From: Sulfuricurvum sp.
GTDB lineage: Bacteria; Campylobacterota; Campylobacteria; Campylobacterales; Sulfurimonadaceae
Reading direction: 5' to 3'
DNA: 9,393 nucleotides
Assembly: GCA_022729835.1 (NCBI GenBank)
Contig: DZBC01000071.1
Coordinates: 1 to 9,393, forward strand
Within the stretch, counting starts at the first letter, position 1; each line of letters begins with the position of its first letter. The position numbers were made by a program, and so were the translations under genes. The notes below the pieces were generated by a model. That model did no database searches and was not told the DNA's origin. It saw nothing but the letters and a program-made list of their open reading frames with translations. Positions 1 through 6,696 of this stretch are shown here, in pieces.

Positions 1-1481
1 CGTATCAGGCCGTTGACGGCGCGGCGCAGCGCAAAGGGGTCGCGTGAGCCGGTCGGGAGCTGATTGATGCTAAAGAGTCCCAGCAAGGTATCGAGCTTGA
101 TCGCCATTGCGACTAGGGCGCCAAGCAGCGTTGAGGGCAGCGCACTCTCTTCGCCCGATGGCAGATACTGCTCCTTGATGCCAAGCGCCACCTCCGGCGC
201 TTCGCCCAAAGCCAGCGCATAGTAGCTCCCCATGAGTCCTTGAAGCTCGGTAAACTCATAAACCATCTCACTCATCAAATCGGCCTTGGCCAGAGCGACG
301 CTGCGGCGTAGTAAAGCCTGATTCTCTTCAATGCTTTTACCGTTTTGCGCCGCGATTTGTGCGCCGTAACGCTCAAATAGCGAGAGCGCAATCTGCTCTT
401 CGCGCGCTATCTTATCTTTGAGTGTGCCTAGACCGTTGATGAAGACCACCTTCTCAAGCCCCTGCGTCGAAAGTCCGCGCCGCAGGTCGTTTTCATAGAA
501 GAAGAGCGCGTCGGAGAGGCGCGGGCGCAACACCCGCTCGTTGCCTTCGATCACTTTGGAAAAATCGTCGCACAAGGCGTTGCTCACCACCACAAAGCGG
601 TTTTGCAGCACCCCGTCTTTAAAGACCGGAAAGTAGCGCTGATGCTCTTTCATGGAGGTGATGATCGCCTCAGGCGGCAGACGCAAAAAGGCCTCATCGA
701 AGCTGCCCAGCAGTACCGTAGGCTGTTCTGTGATGGCGACCACTTCGCCCAGCAGCGCCTCGTCTACCTCGATCTCAAAGCCTTCGCGCGCACTTAGCTG
801 TGCAAACTCTTCAAGGATTTTGCGGCGTCTAAGCTCGGGAAAGAGTGTCACCCTGCCCTCTTCGAGCGCCTCGAAATAGTCGTGCGGCGTGCTTACATGT
901 AAGGGTTCAAAGCTGTGCATCCGGTGTGCATAGGTCTGCGCGCTCGAGCGTACCCCAAAGAGCTCCATATCGATCAGACGCTCGCCTAGCAGCACGTTGA
1001 TCCAGCGCACGGGGCGGATAAAACTCTCAGAGAGACTACCCCAGCGCATACTTTTGCCAAACGAAAGCGACGCGAGCCACCCTTGAATCATGGACTCCAG
1101 CAGCGCTTCGCTCGGCTGACCCGCGTGGACTTTGCTGTAGTAGAGCACCTCTTTGCCTCCCTTGACACTGCGACCGACCTGCTCTAAGCTGACGCCGCAC
1201 TTTTTGGCAAAGCCTTCGGCTGCCGGAGTGGCGACACCGTTTTTGTAGGCCACATCGACCGGAGCGCCGAACAGCTCCTCGACGCGCTCAGGCTGCATGG
1301 CGGGAAATTCGCGGTGCCACAGCACCAGACGGCGGGGGGTGTAGTAAAACTCAAACGCGCACATCAGCGAAGCAGCCGAAAGCGAATCGGCCCATTTGCG
1401 CTCAATGTGTTCTAGTTCGTTTAGCAGGGGGAGCGCCGGTAGCTCTTCGACGCCGATTTCAATCAAAAGGGTTTGCAACAT
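1..1481 (-). CDS. glyS: Glycine--tRNA ligase beta subunit (3' end outside window)
   Basis: Beta chain of the heterotetrameric bacterial glycyl-tRNA synthetase, which works with GlyQ in the cytoplasm to charge tRNA-Gly. I translated the minus strand from the ATG at 1481 and it stays open for 493 codons to the window edge. The N-terminus reads MLQTLLIEIGVEELP, the family opening. Further family hallmarks are SMKEHQRYFPV (residues 276-286) and GSRDPFALRRA (from residue 478). The family is usually about 670-700 residues, so roughly the last 180-200, including the C-terminal tRNA-binding part, lie to the left of the window. The start is chosen for this N-terminus; the ribosome-binding site is weak (only a TCTGGA-like stretch upstream). 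Codon use is G/C-rich like the flanking host genes. One TTACATGTAA palindrome lies inside, encoding Leu-His-Val. No catalytic disruption is visible. Identification is firm. Confidence 0.96.
   Translation of the reverse strand, partial: MLQTLLIEIGVEELPALPLLNELEHIERKWADSLSAASLMCAFEFYYTPRRLVLWHREFPAMQPERVEELFGAPVDVAYKNGVATPAAEGFAKKCGVSLEQVGRSVKGGKEVLYYSKVHAGQPSEALLESMIQGWLASLSFGKSMRWGSLSESFIRPVRWINVLLGERLIDMELFGVRSSAQTYAHRMHSFEPLHVSTPHDYFEALEEGRVTLFPELRRRKILEEFAQLSAREGFEIEVDEALLGEVVAITEQPTVLLGSFDEAFLRLPPEAIITSMKEHQRYFPVFKDGVLQNRFVVVSNALCDDFSKVIEGNERVLRPRLSDALFFYENDLRRGLSTQGLEKVVFINGLGTLKDKIAREEQIALSLFERYGAQIAAQNGKSIEENQALLRRSVALAKADLMSEMVYEFTELQGLMGSYYALALGEAPEVALGIKEQYLPSGEESALPSTLLGALVAMAIKLDTLLGLFSINQLPTGSRDPFALRRAVNGLI
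893..902. repeat. Iterated palindrome TTACATGTAA, copy 1 (in glyS)
   Basis: Perfect 10-bp palindrome. Read in glyS as TTA CAT GTA (Leu-His-Val). Confidence 0.75.
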
Positions 1482-1512
1482 CGTATGGTTCCAGAGATGA
1501 TAAAGTAGGCGG

Positions 1513-1518
1513 ATTTTA
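1513..1518 (-). promoter_or_regulatory. Possible -10 box for glyS
   Basis: The minus strand reads TAAAAT here, about 32 bases upstream of the glyS ATG. This matches the A/T-rich -10 element typical of Campylobacterota sigma-70 promoters. No good -35 box is present at 16-18 bp. Inferred from position and composition only. Confidence 0.35.
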
Positions 1519-1590
1519 GCGCCCGCTTGGTTAAAAACGGCTTGTTTCTTAGGTGGGGATTAAAGAGGATAATTTTTATCTTTTTTATGT

Positions 1591-1617
1591 TTGCTTAAAA
1601 CTAAGAAGCGTTACAAT
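1591..1617 (+). promoter_or_regulatory. Candidate promoter of the superoxide reductase gene
   Basis: A TACAAT -10 box (1612-1617) is preceded by TTGCTT (1591-1596) with a 15-bp spacer, shorter than the ideal 17. The predicted start of transcription falls about 25 bases before the ATG at 1650. The ribosome-binding site AAGGAAG (about 1639-1645) sits just upstream of that ATG and supports the start choice. Confidence 0.45.
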
Positions 1618-1649
1618 AGCTCCGTTTCAAATCAAAAAAAGGAAGTTTC

Positions 1650-2042
1650 ATGCCAAAAATCAACCGCTATGTCGATATCGACACCATCGAACGCGAAGCC
1701 AAAAAAGACTACATCGACCGCCACTCACCGTTCATCCACTGTGAGAGCACCGCAAAAGCCGGAGCACCTTTTGCAGTCACCGTCAAAATGGGCAAAGAGT
1801 ACACCCACCCCGATGATTTCGACCACTTCATCGAAGGCATCCAACTCTACAACGGCGAAACCCTCCTTGCCAAAGCGGAGTTCGTGGCAGGTATGCTCGG
1901 CGGACAAGACCACAAAGGCCAAGCCACCGTTACGTTCAACGTCCTCCCCAAGGGCAAGAAAATGACCTTCGTCGCGCAAAGCTACTGCACCAAACACGGT
2001 GTCTGGGAATCTGACCCTGTAGAAGTTTCTGTCGCTGAGTAA
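1650..2042 (+). CDS. Superoxide reductase, class II (neelaredoxin/desulfoferrodoxin-like)
   Basis: Single-domain, 130-residue non-haem iron enzyme that reduces superoxide to hydrogen peroxide in the cytoplasm without making oxygen, a defence suited to microaerophiles. The sequence shows the complete His4-Cys1 iron site: His25 in DRHSPF, His53 and His59 in HPDDFDHF, then Cys113 and His116 in CTKHGVWE. There is no N-terminal rubredoxin-like Cys4 domain, so it is class II. The usual Glu-Lys before the first ligand His is replaced by Asp23-Arg24, a conservative but noteworthy change at the open sixth coordination position. The start has a strong AAGGAAG ribosome-binding site. The gene is divergent from glyS, has its own candidate promoter and ends in a stem-loop terminator, so it is probably transcribed alone. 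The electron donor, probably a rubredoxin, is not encoded here. Confidence 0.93.
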   Translation: MPKINRYVDIDTIEREAKKDYIDRHSPFIHCESTAKAGAPFAVTVKMGKEYTHPDDFDHFIEGIQLYNGETLLAKAEFVAGMLGGQDHKGQATVTFNVLPKGKKMTFVAQSYCTKHGVWESDPVEVSVAE

Positions 2043-2045
2043 GTT

Positions 2046-2067
2046 AAAGCCCTAGTTTTAGGGCTTT
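2046..2067 (+). terminator. Stem-loop terminator after the superoxide reductase gene
   Basis: Perfect 9-bp stem AAAGCCCTA / TAGGGCTTT around a 4-base loop (GTTT), starting 3 bases after the TAA stop. The 3' arm ends in TTT followed by ATATA, an acceptable but short U-rich tail. The position directly behind the stop codon supports intrinsic termination. Confidence 0.8.
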
Positions 2068-2166
2068 ATATACCGGTTTGCTTAACATCTCCTCTATCTT
2101 CTCCACAACCATCTACTTCACCAACGCAACTTAATTTCTCGATAATCTACACAGGTTTGAGACGAA

Positions 2167-2201
2167 AAATAGTACAATATAAGGAAGTATACTTACTATT
2201 T
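2167..2201. promoter_or_regulatory. Inverted repeat with nested palindrome upstream of the ATPase gene
   Basis: AAATAGTA (2167-2174) and TACTATTT (2194-2201) form an 8-bp inverted repeat spaced by 19 bases. A perfect palindrome AAGTATACTT (2185-2194) is nested inside, and possible -10 boxes TACAAT (2173-2178) and TATACT (2188-2193) fall in the same stretch. It lies 21-55 bases before the ATPase start, where a repressor operator could overlap the promoter. Such A/T-rich symmetry can also arise by chance. Confidence 0.3.
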
Positions 2202-2221
2202 ATAAAACCATAAAAAGAACT

Positions 2222-3529
2222 ATGATGAAAAATTTACTGCTTGAGCAAAATCCTCACTGGCAAAACAGAGTAACGCAGTATGCCCGCAGAGAAGCGTTTG
2301 ATCAACTGATCAGGTATCTTGATACCAAGCATATCATCACGATCACCGGAATCCGGCGATGCGGCAAAAGTACACTGGCCAAATCCGCGATCAACCATCT
2401 TATCGATCAAGGAACGAATCCCAAAAACATTCTGTTTGTCAACCTTGAACAGCCGCAGTTTCTGGAATATCGCCACGACGCTTCCTATTTGGGCGTTATC
2501 TATGACGAATATCTCAAACTGGCCGATCCCAAGGGGCAAATCTACGTCATCTTCGATGAAATCCAGTTTTTCGAGAACTGGCAAGTCTACATCAAGAGCC
2601 GATATGAAAGCGGCGGTGTCAAGTTTATCATCACGGGTTCCAATTCGTCGATGCTCTCGGGCGATCTGGCTACGCTGCTGACAGGTCGAAGCCTCAATAT
2701 TCATCTCAACACCTTTTCGTTTCGAGAGTACCTTGGTGCGCTCGGGATCGAGTTTGACGACCCGATCAAACGCCTGAGCAACCGTATCGCCATAGCGCGG
2801 GCCAAAGAGGAGTATCTTTTGTGGGGCGGTTTTTATGATGTTTTTAGCACGGCAGATACCTTGGTCAAAAAAGAGATCCTGATCGGGTATGTCAAAAATA
2901 TCATCTACCGCGATATTGTTCCTCGCTACAGCATACGCAACAGCGAGGTGCTGGAGCGCTTATTTTTCTATCTGCTTTCCAACACAGGCGCGATGCTCAA
3001 TTATCAAAGCCTCTCACAGATCTTTGCGGTAAGCGATAAAACGATCAAAGAGTACATCCACTATTTCGAAGAGGTGTTTTTGCTTCAACGCATAGACAGG
3101 TTCCATACAAAGCCCAAAGAGCGGATCAAATCAACCAAAAAAATCTATGTCGGCGACAACGGCTTTTTGCAGATCGCACCGCGCCACTCCCCCAATCTGG
3201 GCATGGCGCTGGAAAATCTCGTCTTCAACACCCTCTACAGCCAAAACCCAAACGTCACCTACATCAAAGAGACCTACGAAATCGATTTTGCTCTCCAAAA
3301 CGTGCTCTATCAGGTCTGCTACGACATCCGCGACGAAAAGACAAAAAAGCGGGAACTGGGTGCATTCGCCTACTACAACGCCCCTGATCGGCAGTATCGA
3401 CTCATCACGTTTGACACCGACGAAACCATTCAAATGGATGAACGAACAATCCACGTAGAGAGTATCGAGCAATTTTTGTTGGGAGAGGTCGCACACATAA
3501 CTCCTTTGGATAATACAAAATACTACTGA
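2222..3529 (+). CDS. AAA_14 / DUF4143 family ATP-binding protein
   Basis: Stand-alone ATPase of 435 residues. Residues 38-51 carry the Walker A loop (GIRRCGKST, 43-51), 107-115 the Walker B strand (VIFDEIQ) and 135-146 the sensor-like FIITGSNSSMLS, the standard AAA_14 signature. A helical and winged-helix-like middle follows (about 220-310). The C-terminal DUF4143 part has the PD-(D/E)XK-like pattern ENLVF (330-334), EIDF (353-356) and QVCYDIRDEKTKKREL (364-379). The usual Lys of a catalytic (E/Q)xK motif is Cys366, so nuclease activity is doubtful. The family is very common and often transferred between prokaryotes, but its physiological role is not established. The first of two adjacent ATGs is used; an A-rich AAAGA just upstream is a weak ribosome-binding site. 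It appears monocistronic between a terminator and a hairpin. Confidence 0.9.
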   Translation: MMKNLLLEQNPHWQNRVTQYARREAFDQLIRYLDTKHIITITGIRRCGKSTLAKSAINHLIDQGTNPKNILFVNLEQPQFLEYRHDASYLGVIYDEYLKLADPKGQIYVIFDEIQFFENWQVYIKSRYESGGVKFIITGSNSSMLSGDLATLLTGRSLNIHLNTFSFREYLGALGIEFDDPIKRLSNRIAIARAKEEYLLWGGFYDVFSTADTLVKKEILIGYVKNIIYRDIVPRYSIRNSEVLERLFFYLLSNTGAMLNYQSLSQIFAVSDKTIKEYIHYFEEVFLLQRIDRFHTKPKERIKSTKKIYVGDNGFLQIAPRHSPNLGMALENLVFNTLYSQNPNVTYIKETYEIDFALQNVLYQVCYDIRDEKTKKRELGAFAYYNAPDRQYRLITFDTDETIQMDERTIHVESIEQFLLGEVAHITPLDNTKYY

Positions 3530-3530
3530 C

Positions 3531-3557
3531 TTAAGTGGACTTATGCAGTCCACTTAA
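3531..3557. repeat. Perfect 11-bp hairpin after the ATPase gene
   Basis: TTAAGTGGACT (3531-3541) and AGTCCACTTAA (3547-3557) pair perfectly around the 5-base loop TATGC, one base after the ATPase stop. No T-tract follows on the plus strand, so it is not a classical intrinsic terminator. It may act as an mRNA 3' stabiliser, a weak terminator or a protein-binding operator for the next gene. Confidence 0.7.
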
Positions 3558-3607
3558 TGAGCTGGCGGAAAAATAGACGCAAGACAATTGATGTCCATGT
3601 TTGACTT

Positions 3608-3634
3608 TATACTTTCTCCATATCTACTTAGGAG
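3608..3634 (+). promoter_or_regulatory. -10 box and ribosome-binding site of the repeat-protein gene
   Basis: TATACT (3608-3613) is a good -10 box with no clear -35. AGGAG (3630-3634) lies 7 bases before the ATG at 3642. Together they favour the start at 3642 over the in-frame TTG at 3588, because the TTG would lie upstream of the predicted transcription start and has no ribosome-binding site. Confidence 0.5.
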
Positions 3635-3641
3635 AAATATC

Positions 3642-4184
3642 ATGAAAGCACGAAACGAGTTGCAGTTTAGCCTCAGCATCAACGGTATTCCGGTCAAAGT
3701 CGGCAAAGCGTTACAAGAGGCAATAGCAGACAAGATCACAGACGTTGGAGAAAATCTCAAACTTTTTGAGGTGCTCGCCACTTCACCGTGTATGGAAGTT
3801 AGAAAGTCCATTGCACGTAAAGATACCCAGAGCAAACAGATCATTGAGACCCTGATCGATGACGAGTGTGCGAGTGTTGTTAATGTCTTGACCGGCAACA
3901 GAGATGCACTTAAATTGATGAGTGAAGATCAAGTATTACACATCATCTCGCAAGGCGATAGCGAAATCGTCAACAACCTATCGTGTGGACTTGATAAGCT
4001 TGCAGAGTGTGATACCTGCAGGATCGCCGAGCGACTTAGCACCTATCCTGACCCGATGGTCCGCGAACAATTGACATGGAAGTGGTGTCATGGGACTACA
4101 CCCAAAAACATTATCAAAAAGCTGACACAAGACAGTGACCCTGATGTGGCCGCAGCCGCCAAAGAAGCCTTGGGGGAGTCGTGA
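3642..4184 (+). CDS. Leucine-rich repeat variant (LRV)/HEAT-like repeat protein
   Basis: Small soluble protein of 180 residues with no signal peptide or membrane segment. From about residue 41 it consists of short two-helix repeats with a recurring Pro/Asp-x-x-Val-Arg-x-x-Leu/Ala pattern: LATSPCMEVRKSIA (45-58), DDECASVVNVL (73-83), QGDSEIVNNLSCGL (104-117), YPDPMVREQLTWKW (135-148) and DSDPDVAAAAKEAL (164-177). This is the pattern of LRV/HEAT-like solenoids, which usually serve as protein-binding scaffolds. It has six cysteines (50, 76, 115, 123, 126, 149), including a CDTC pair. One known LRV protein, from Azotobacter vinelandii, carries an iron-sulfur cluster, but a cluster here is speculation. 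The start at 3642 has AGGAG at 7 bases. The role and partner are unknown, and nothing ties it functionally to the ATPase upstream. Confidence 0.78.
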   Translation: MKARNELQFSLSINGIPVKVGKALQEAIADKITDVGENLKLFEVLATSPCMEVRKSIARKDTQSKQIIETLIDDECASVVNVLTGNRDALKLMSEDQVLHIISQGDSEIVNNLSCGLDKLAECDTCRIAERLSTYPDPMVREQLTWKWCHGTTPKNIIKKLTQDSDPDVAAAAKEALGES

Positions 4185-4281
4185 TGAAATGAATATATAA
4201 GATACCGCTGACGCTCTTATGTCTGGCTATAAAGTTTTTTACTTTAACATGTCATGAGCACATCAAAGAGGGCATAAATTA

Positions 4282-4306
4282 CCTCTATGACTTTCTATCA
4301 TAGAGG
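4282..4306. terminator. Hairpin between convergent genes, probable terminator
   Basis: CCTCTATGA (4282-4290) and TCATAGAGG (4298-4306) form a perfect 9-bp stem with a 7-base loop. It lies 7 bases beyond the stop of the minus-strand DUF262 gene. In that direction it is followed by TAATTTAT, a moderately U-rich tail. It may also limit read-through from the plus-strand repeat-protein gene. The remaining intergenic sequence, 4185-4281, holds no gene I can support. Confidence 0.6.
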
Positions 4307-4312
4307 CACACG

Positions 4313-6079
4313 CTAGCTTAGAAGCTTGATTATTTCATCTGTTAAAAGTTTAGTCCGATCTTCGATATTTTCAATTGTCCAAGCTGTTTTATCTTTCAGG
4401 TATTCATTGATTTTTACATTACCACTTTGCAAGCCAACATCATTACCATTTTCTTTAATTGAACTTTTATCATTAAAAGATTTGTTTGATAATGTTGAGT
4501 TATAGCAAGTAAGTGTTAAGTTCCCAAGCCTATGAAGATACGTTTTCCTTGTATCTACATCAATGTTAATCCAATCTGTTTTTGAATCTGGATTTTGTGG
4601 CATTATATGTTCAATACTCCAAATTAATTTTTGGTTATTACTCAAAGCCCAAAAATCAACTTCACTTTCTTTTGTCCTTTTAGATTTTTCTAGCTTCGTT
4701 AATAAACATCTCGTTGCTCCAGTATTAATTGTATATATATCTCCAGCAATTAGCAACTCTTGAAATTTGTCATCACTTGAATATCTTTCTTTTGTCATCA
4801 AAAAAGATTTAATAACATCCAAGTCATAATTTTTTTTATATAGTTGACTCACCAAATCTAAAAATATTTGGTCTAATTTATTTGTCGCAGGATAATCAGT
4901 TAAATGCCTTCTGATAAACCAGTTTTCTAAAAAATTTAACAAACTAGTAAAATCTTCATCTTTTTTGACTGAAAATAGATATAAAAGTAGTACGTAAGAC
5001 GGAGCAACACCTAATCGTTGTAAATCTATAAACTTGTTTTTATACTTCAAAAAACTGTTTGTATAATGTATCTTCTCAGGGGCCACAAGAAGTGTATATA
5101 TCTTTGATTTTTCAATCAATTCATTAAATATAAAAAGTACATCTTTTTTGATATACTCAGAATATATTTTTATGATATTTGATTTTGTTGCTTTAGTAAA
5201 ATTGGACTTTTTAACTTTGCTATCATTTTGAAATGCATGATAATAGTGTCTCAGATACCTCACTTGGTCTTCATAGCTTTCTATATTTTTTACTATGGTC
5301 TGCCATTGATTGTTTATTTCTTCTGGATTTTCTCCAATTTCACCAATAATAGAATTTTTTATTAAATCTATTGGGGTCAATGGCATACCACGGTTATTAA
5401 TACTTTCAAATAATGTGAATGCAGACGCTATATCTATTACATCAATTTTAACTATCATTGCTGAAGATACTTTTTTTAAAAACTCAAAAATATTTTTAAT
5501 TGAATATGATGCTCCCCCATCTTCATTAGGTTCTAAAAGTCTAAATTTAAAATATTCATATGCTTTGCTAATTCTTCTATTGCCAAAATTTTTTGGTTGC
5601 TCAGGTTGATTAACCAATTTATTGATAGATAGTAAGTATATATAGTCATCATAGTTTTGATTTTGAATTGACAATGTGAGTCTAGGTCGAAAATCTTTTA
5701 AAAAAATGTATTTTTTTAGTCCACTCCAAAGTGTTGCATATTCTTCATTCTTACCTAAATCCAAAATTCTATCATTTGGATTATTCTCATTATGTATGTT
5801 TATGATATGCAATAAACTGCATAAAAGTATAGAAATCGTAGTAAGTCTTTGTTGCCCATCAATGACACTAAGACATTTATTTTCTTCACCAATACAAATT
5901 ATAGAACCTAAAAAATACCCTGGGTCATTTTCATTTATGTCATCAAAAAGATTTTCCCATTGTTCTTTACCCCATGAGTATTCTCTTTGATACGGTGGAA
6001 TTTCATAAATCAACTCTTTATTATTATCATCTTTACCTAATAATTTTTCTATAGGTATATTTTTTGCATTTTTAATCAT
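4313..6079 (-). CDS. DUF262-DUF1524 (HNH) protein, GmrSD/SspE-like restriction nuclease candidate
   Basis: 588-residue two-domain protein. The N-terminal DUF262 domain has the ParB/sulfiredoxin-like pattern IPPYQREYSW (27-36), YFLGSI (55-60) and the NTPase signature VIDGQQRLTT (72-81). A helical middle follows. The C-terminal DUF1524 domain has an HNH-type site: EHIMPQNP (His491), then LHRLGNLTLT (His516, Asn520) and further Asn/Lys (LSNKSF). In GmrSD the DUF262 part uses nucleotide and the DUF1524 part cuts DNA carrying modified cytosine. In SspE the same pairing responds to phosphorothioate DNA. A stand-alone role against modified phage DNA is therefore plausible, but the target cannot be read from sequence. 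All key motifs look intact. The start has an AAGGG ribosome-binding site. The gene is very A/T-rich (12 G/C in the 60 bases 5101-5160, against 32 of 60 at 8281-8340), unlike its neighbours, a sign of transfer. Confidence 0.88.
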   Translation of the reverse strand: MIKNAKNIPIEKLLGKDDNNKELIYEIPPYQREYSWGKEQWENLFDDINENDPGYFLGSIICIGEENKCLSVIDGQQRLTTISILLCSLLHIINIHNENNPNDRILDLGKNEEYATLWSGLKKYIFLKDFRPRLTLSIQNQNYDDYIYLLSINKLVNQPEQPKNFGNRRISKAYEYFKFRLLEPNEDGGASYSIKNIFEFLKKVSSAMIVKIDVIDIASAFTLFESINNRGMPLTPIDLIKNSIIGEIGENPEEINNQWQTIVKNIESYEDQVRYLRHYYHAFQNDSKVKKSNFTKATKSNIIKIYSEYIKKDVLFIFNELIEKSKIYTLLVAPEKIHYTNSFLKYKNKFIDLQRLGVAPSYVLLLYLFSVKKDEDFTSLLNFLENWFIRRHLTDYPATNKLDQIFLDLVSQLYKKNYDLDVIKSFLMTKERYSSDDKFQELLIAGDIYTINTGATRCLLTKLEKSKRTKESEVDFWALSNNQKLIWSIEHIMPQNPDSKTDWINIDVDTRKTYLHRLGNLTLTCYNSTLSNKSFNDKSSIKENGNDVGLQSGNVKINEYLKDKTAWTIENIEDRTKLLTDEIIKLLS

Positions 6080-6109
6080 TAGTACCCTTTTTTTGTTTTA
6101 TTTTAAAAT

Positions 6110-6479
6110 TCATCTACCACTCTCCTTCACTTTATTTAAAATCTTCATCATCGCCAAAGTATCTAGTTTACAGTACCCTAGCAAGTATTTCTGTACTCTT
6201 GTTTTATTTTTTATCCATGTTTTCTAACTTTGCATAGCTTCGCTTCCTTAGTGGACTAAGTCTAACTCATTATTCGCTTTTTTCATCTCAGGCACAAGTA
6301 CCGGAAGACTTTTTTATCGGGTAGCTTCCTTGCATACTAGATTCATAGTAGTGCCTATTTTGACATGAAACCATGAGCTCTTTGATGCTATCGTGTATCG
6401 CCATAAGCTTTACATGTAAGTCTGGATAAACTTCAGCCACTCTTTTGATCACTCCCTTTTCAAATCCCATGCAAAATAT
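6110..6479 (-). pseudogene. DUF2779 C-terminal fragment, frameshifted and stop-broken
   Basis: The minus strand from about 6470 reads MGFEKGVIKRVAEVYPDL, then MQGSYPIKK, closely matching the C-terminal DUF2779 domain (typically FEKGVIK, FPDL and MKGSYSIKKVLPALVPE). At a six-A run (6310-6315) the frame breaks. The shifted frame continues the family pattern with SLPVLVPEMKKANNELDLVH, then TAA (6248-6250), GSEAMQS, TAG (6224-6226), and finally YLLGYCKLDTLAMMKIL before TGA at 6110-6112. The YCKLD segment fits the YxxxD element of DEDDy-type exonucleases, which I infer for this family. The N-terminal part of the protein is absent: upstream sequence does not match. It is thus a decayed remnant of a nuclease-like gene. 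It directly precedes the DUF262 gene on the same strand and may now supply its upstream region. The call rests on my memory of the family pattern. Confidence 0.8.
6410..6419. repeat. Iterated palindrome TTACATGTAA, copy 2 (in DUF2779 remnant)
   Basis: Perfect 10-bp palindrome inside the decayed DUF2779 fragment, again read as Leu-His-Val. Confidence 0.75.
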
Positions 6480-6662
6480 CTATTGTACTTTTTTGGGTTT
6501 TAAACTCTTTTGATTTTTCAGCCATGTCATCATACCGCATAAAAGAGCTACCGCTTTTTGCTGTTTTGGTTCTAGTCCATCCCACACTCCGATTTCGCTT
6601 TGGCAAAATGCCCGATCAATCTCCAGCGCGAGGCGATAGACAGCATTTGTCCAGTTGTTTCT
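6480..6662 (-). other. Unidentified open fragment, possible gene remnant
   Basis: Between a TAA at 6663-6665 and a TAG at 6480-6482 the minus strand is open for 60 codons. It reads like protein: TNAVYRLALEIDRAF, then LEPKQQKAVALLCGMMTWL, ending in a Lys-rich tail. No ATG, GTG or TTG lies near the left end of the open frame; the first GTG is about 25 codons in. This suggests the C-terminal end of a gene whose front was lost when the neighbouring sequence was rearranged. Its base composition is host-like in the 5' half and A/T-rich near the DUF2779 remnant, so the island boundary may lie inside it. I do not recognise the family. It could also be non-coding upstream sequence of the deoxyribonucleotidase gene. 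Confidence 0.35.
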
Positions 6663-6663
6663 T

Positions 6664-6669
6664 TATAAT
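6664..6669 (+). promoter_or_regulatory. -10 box of the deoxyribonucleotidase gene
   Basis: A perfect TATAAT lies 27 bases before the ATG at 6697, placing transcription start near 6676 and leaving a leader of about 20 bases. No convincing -35 box is seen, as is common in Campylobacterota. AGGAG (6687-6691) just upstream of the ATG fixes the translation start. Confidence 0.6.
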
Positions 6670-6696
6670 GCCAATAACAACACATCAGGAGCACGC

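Noticed and set aside
603..879. Plus-strand open frames of 64 and 75 codons
   Set aside because: They lie antisense inside the clearly real glyS frame and have no family signature.
2234..3553. Other open frames, including 156 and 140 codons on the minus strand
   Set aside because: All overlap the AAA_14/DUF4143 gene, whose motifs are continuous; the translations look like shadow frames.
6310..6315. Six-A run as a phase-variation switch
   Set aside because: Two further in-frame stops and the missing N-terminus mean that slippage could not restore a working protein.
6288..6470. The 60-codon frame as an intact small gene
   Set aside because: Its sequence matches the middle of a DUF2779 domain and the match continues in another frame past its stop, so it is a piece of a broken gene.
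4313..6479. A multi-gene novel defence system
   Set aside because: Only one intact gene is present; its partner is a remnant, and the WYL regulator lies outside the island in a different operon. A single-protein system is the most the sequence supports.
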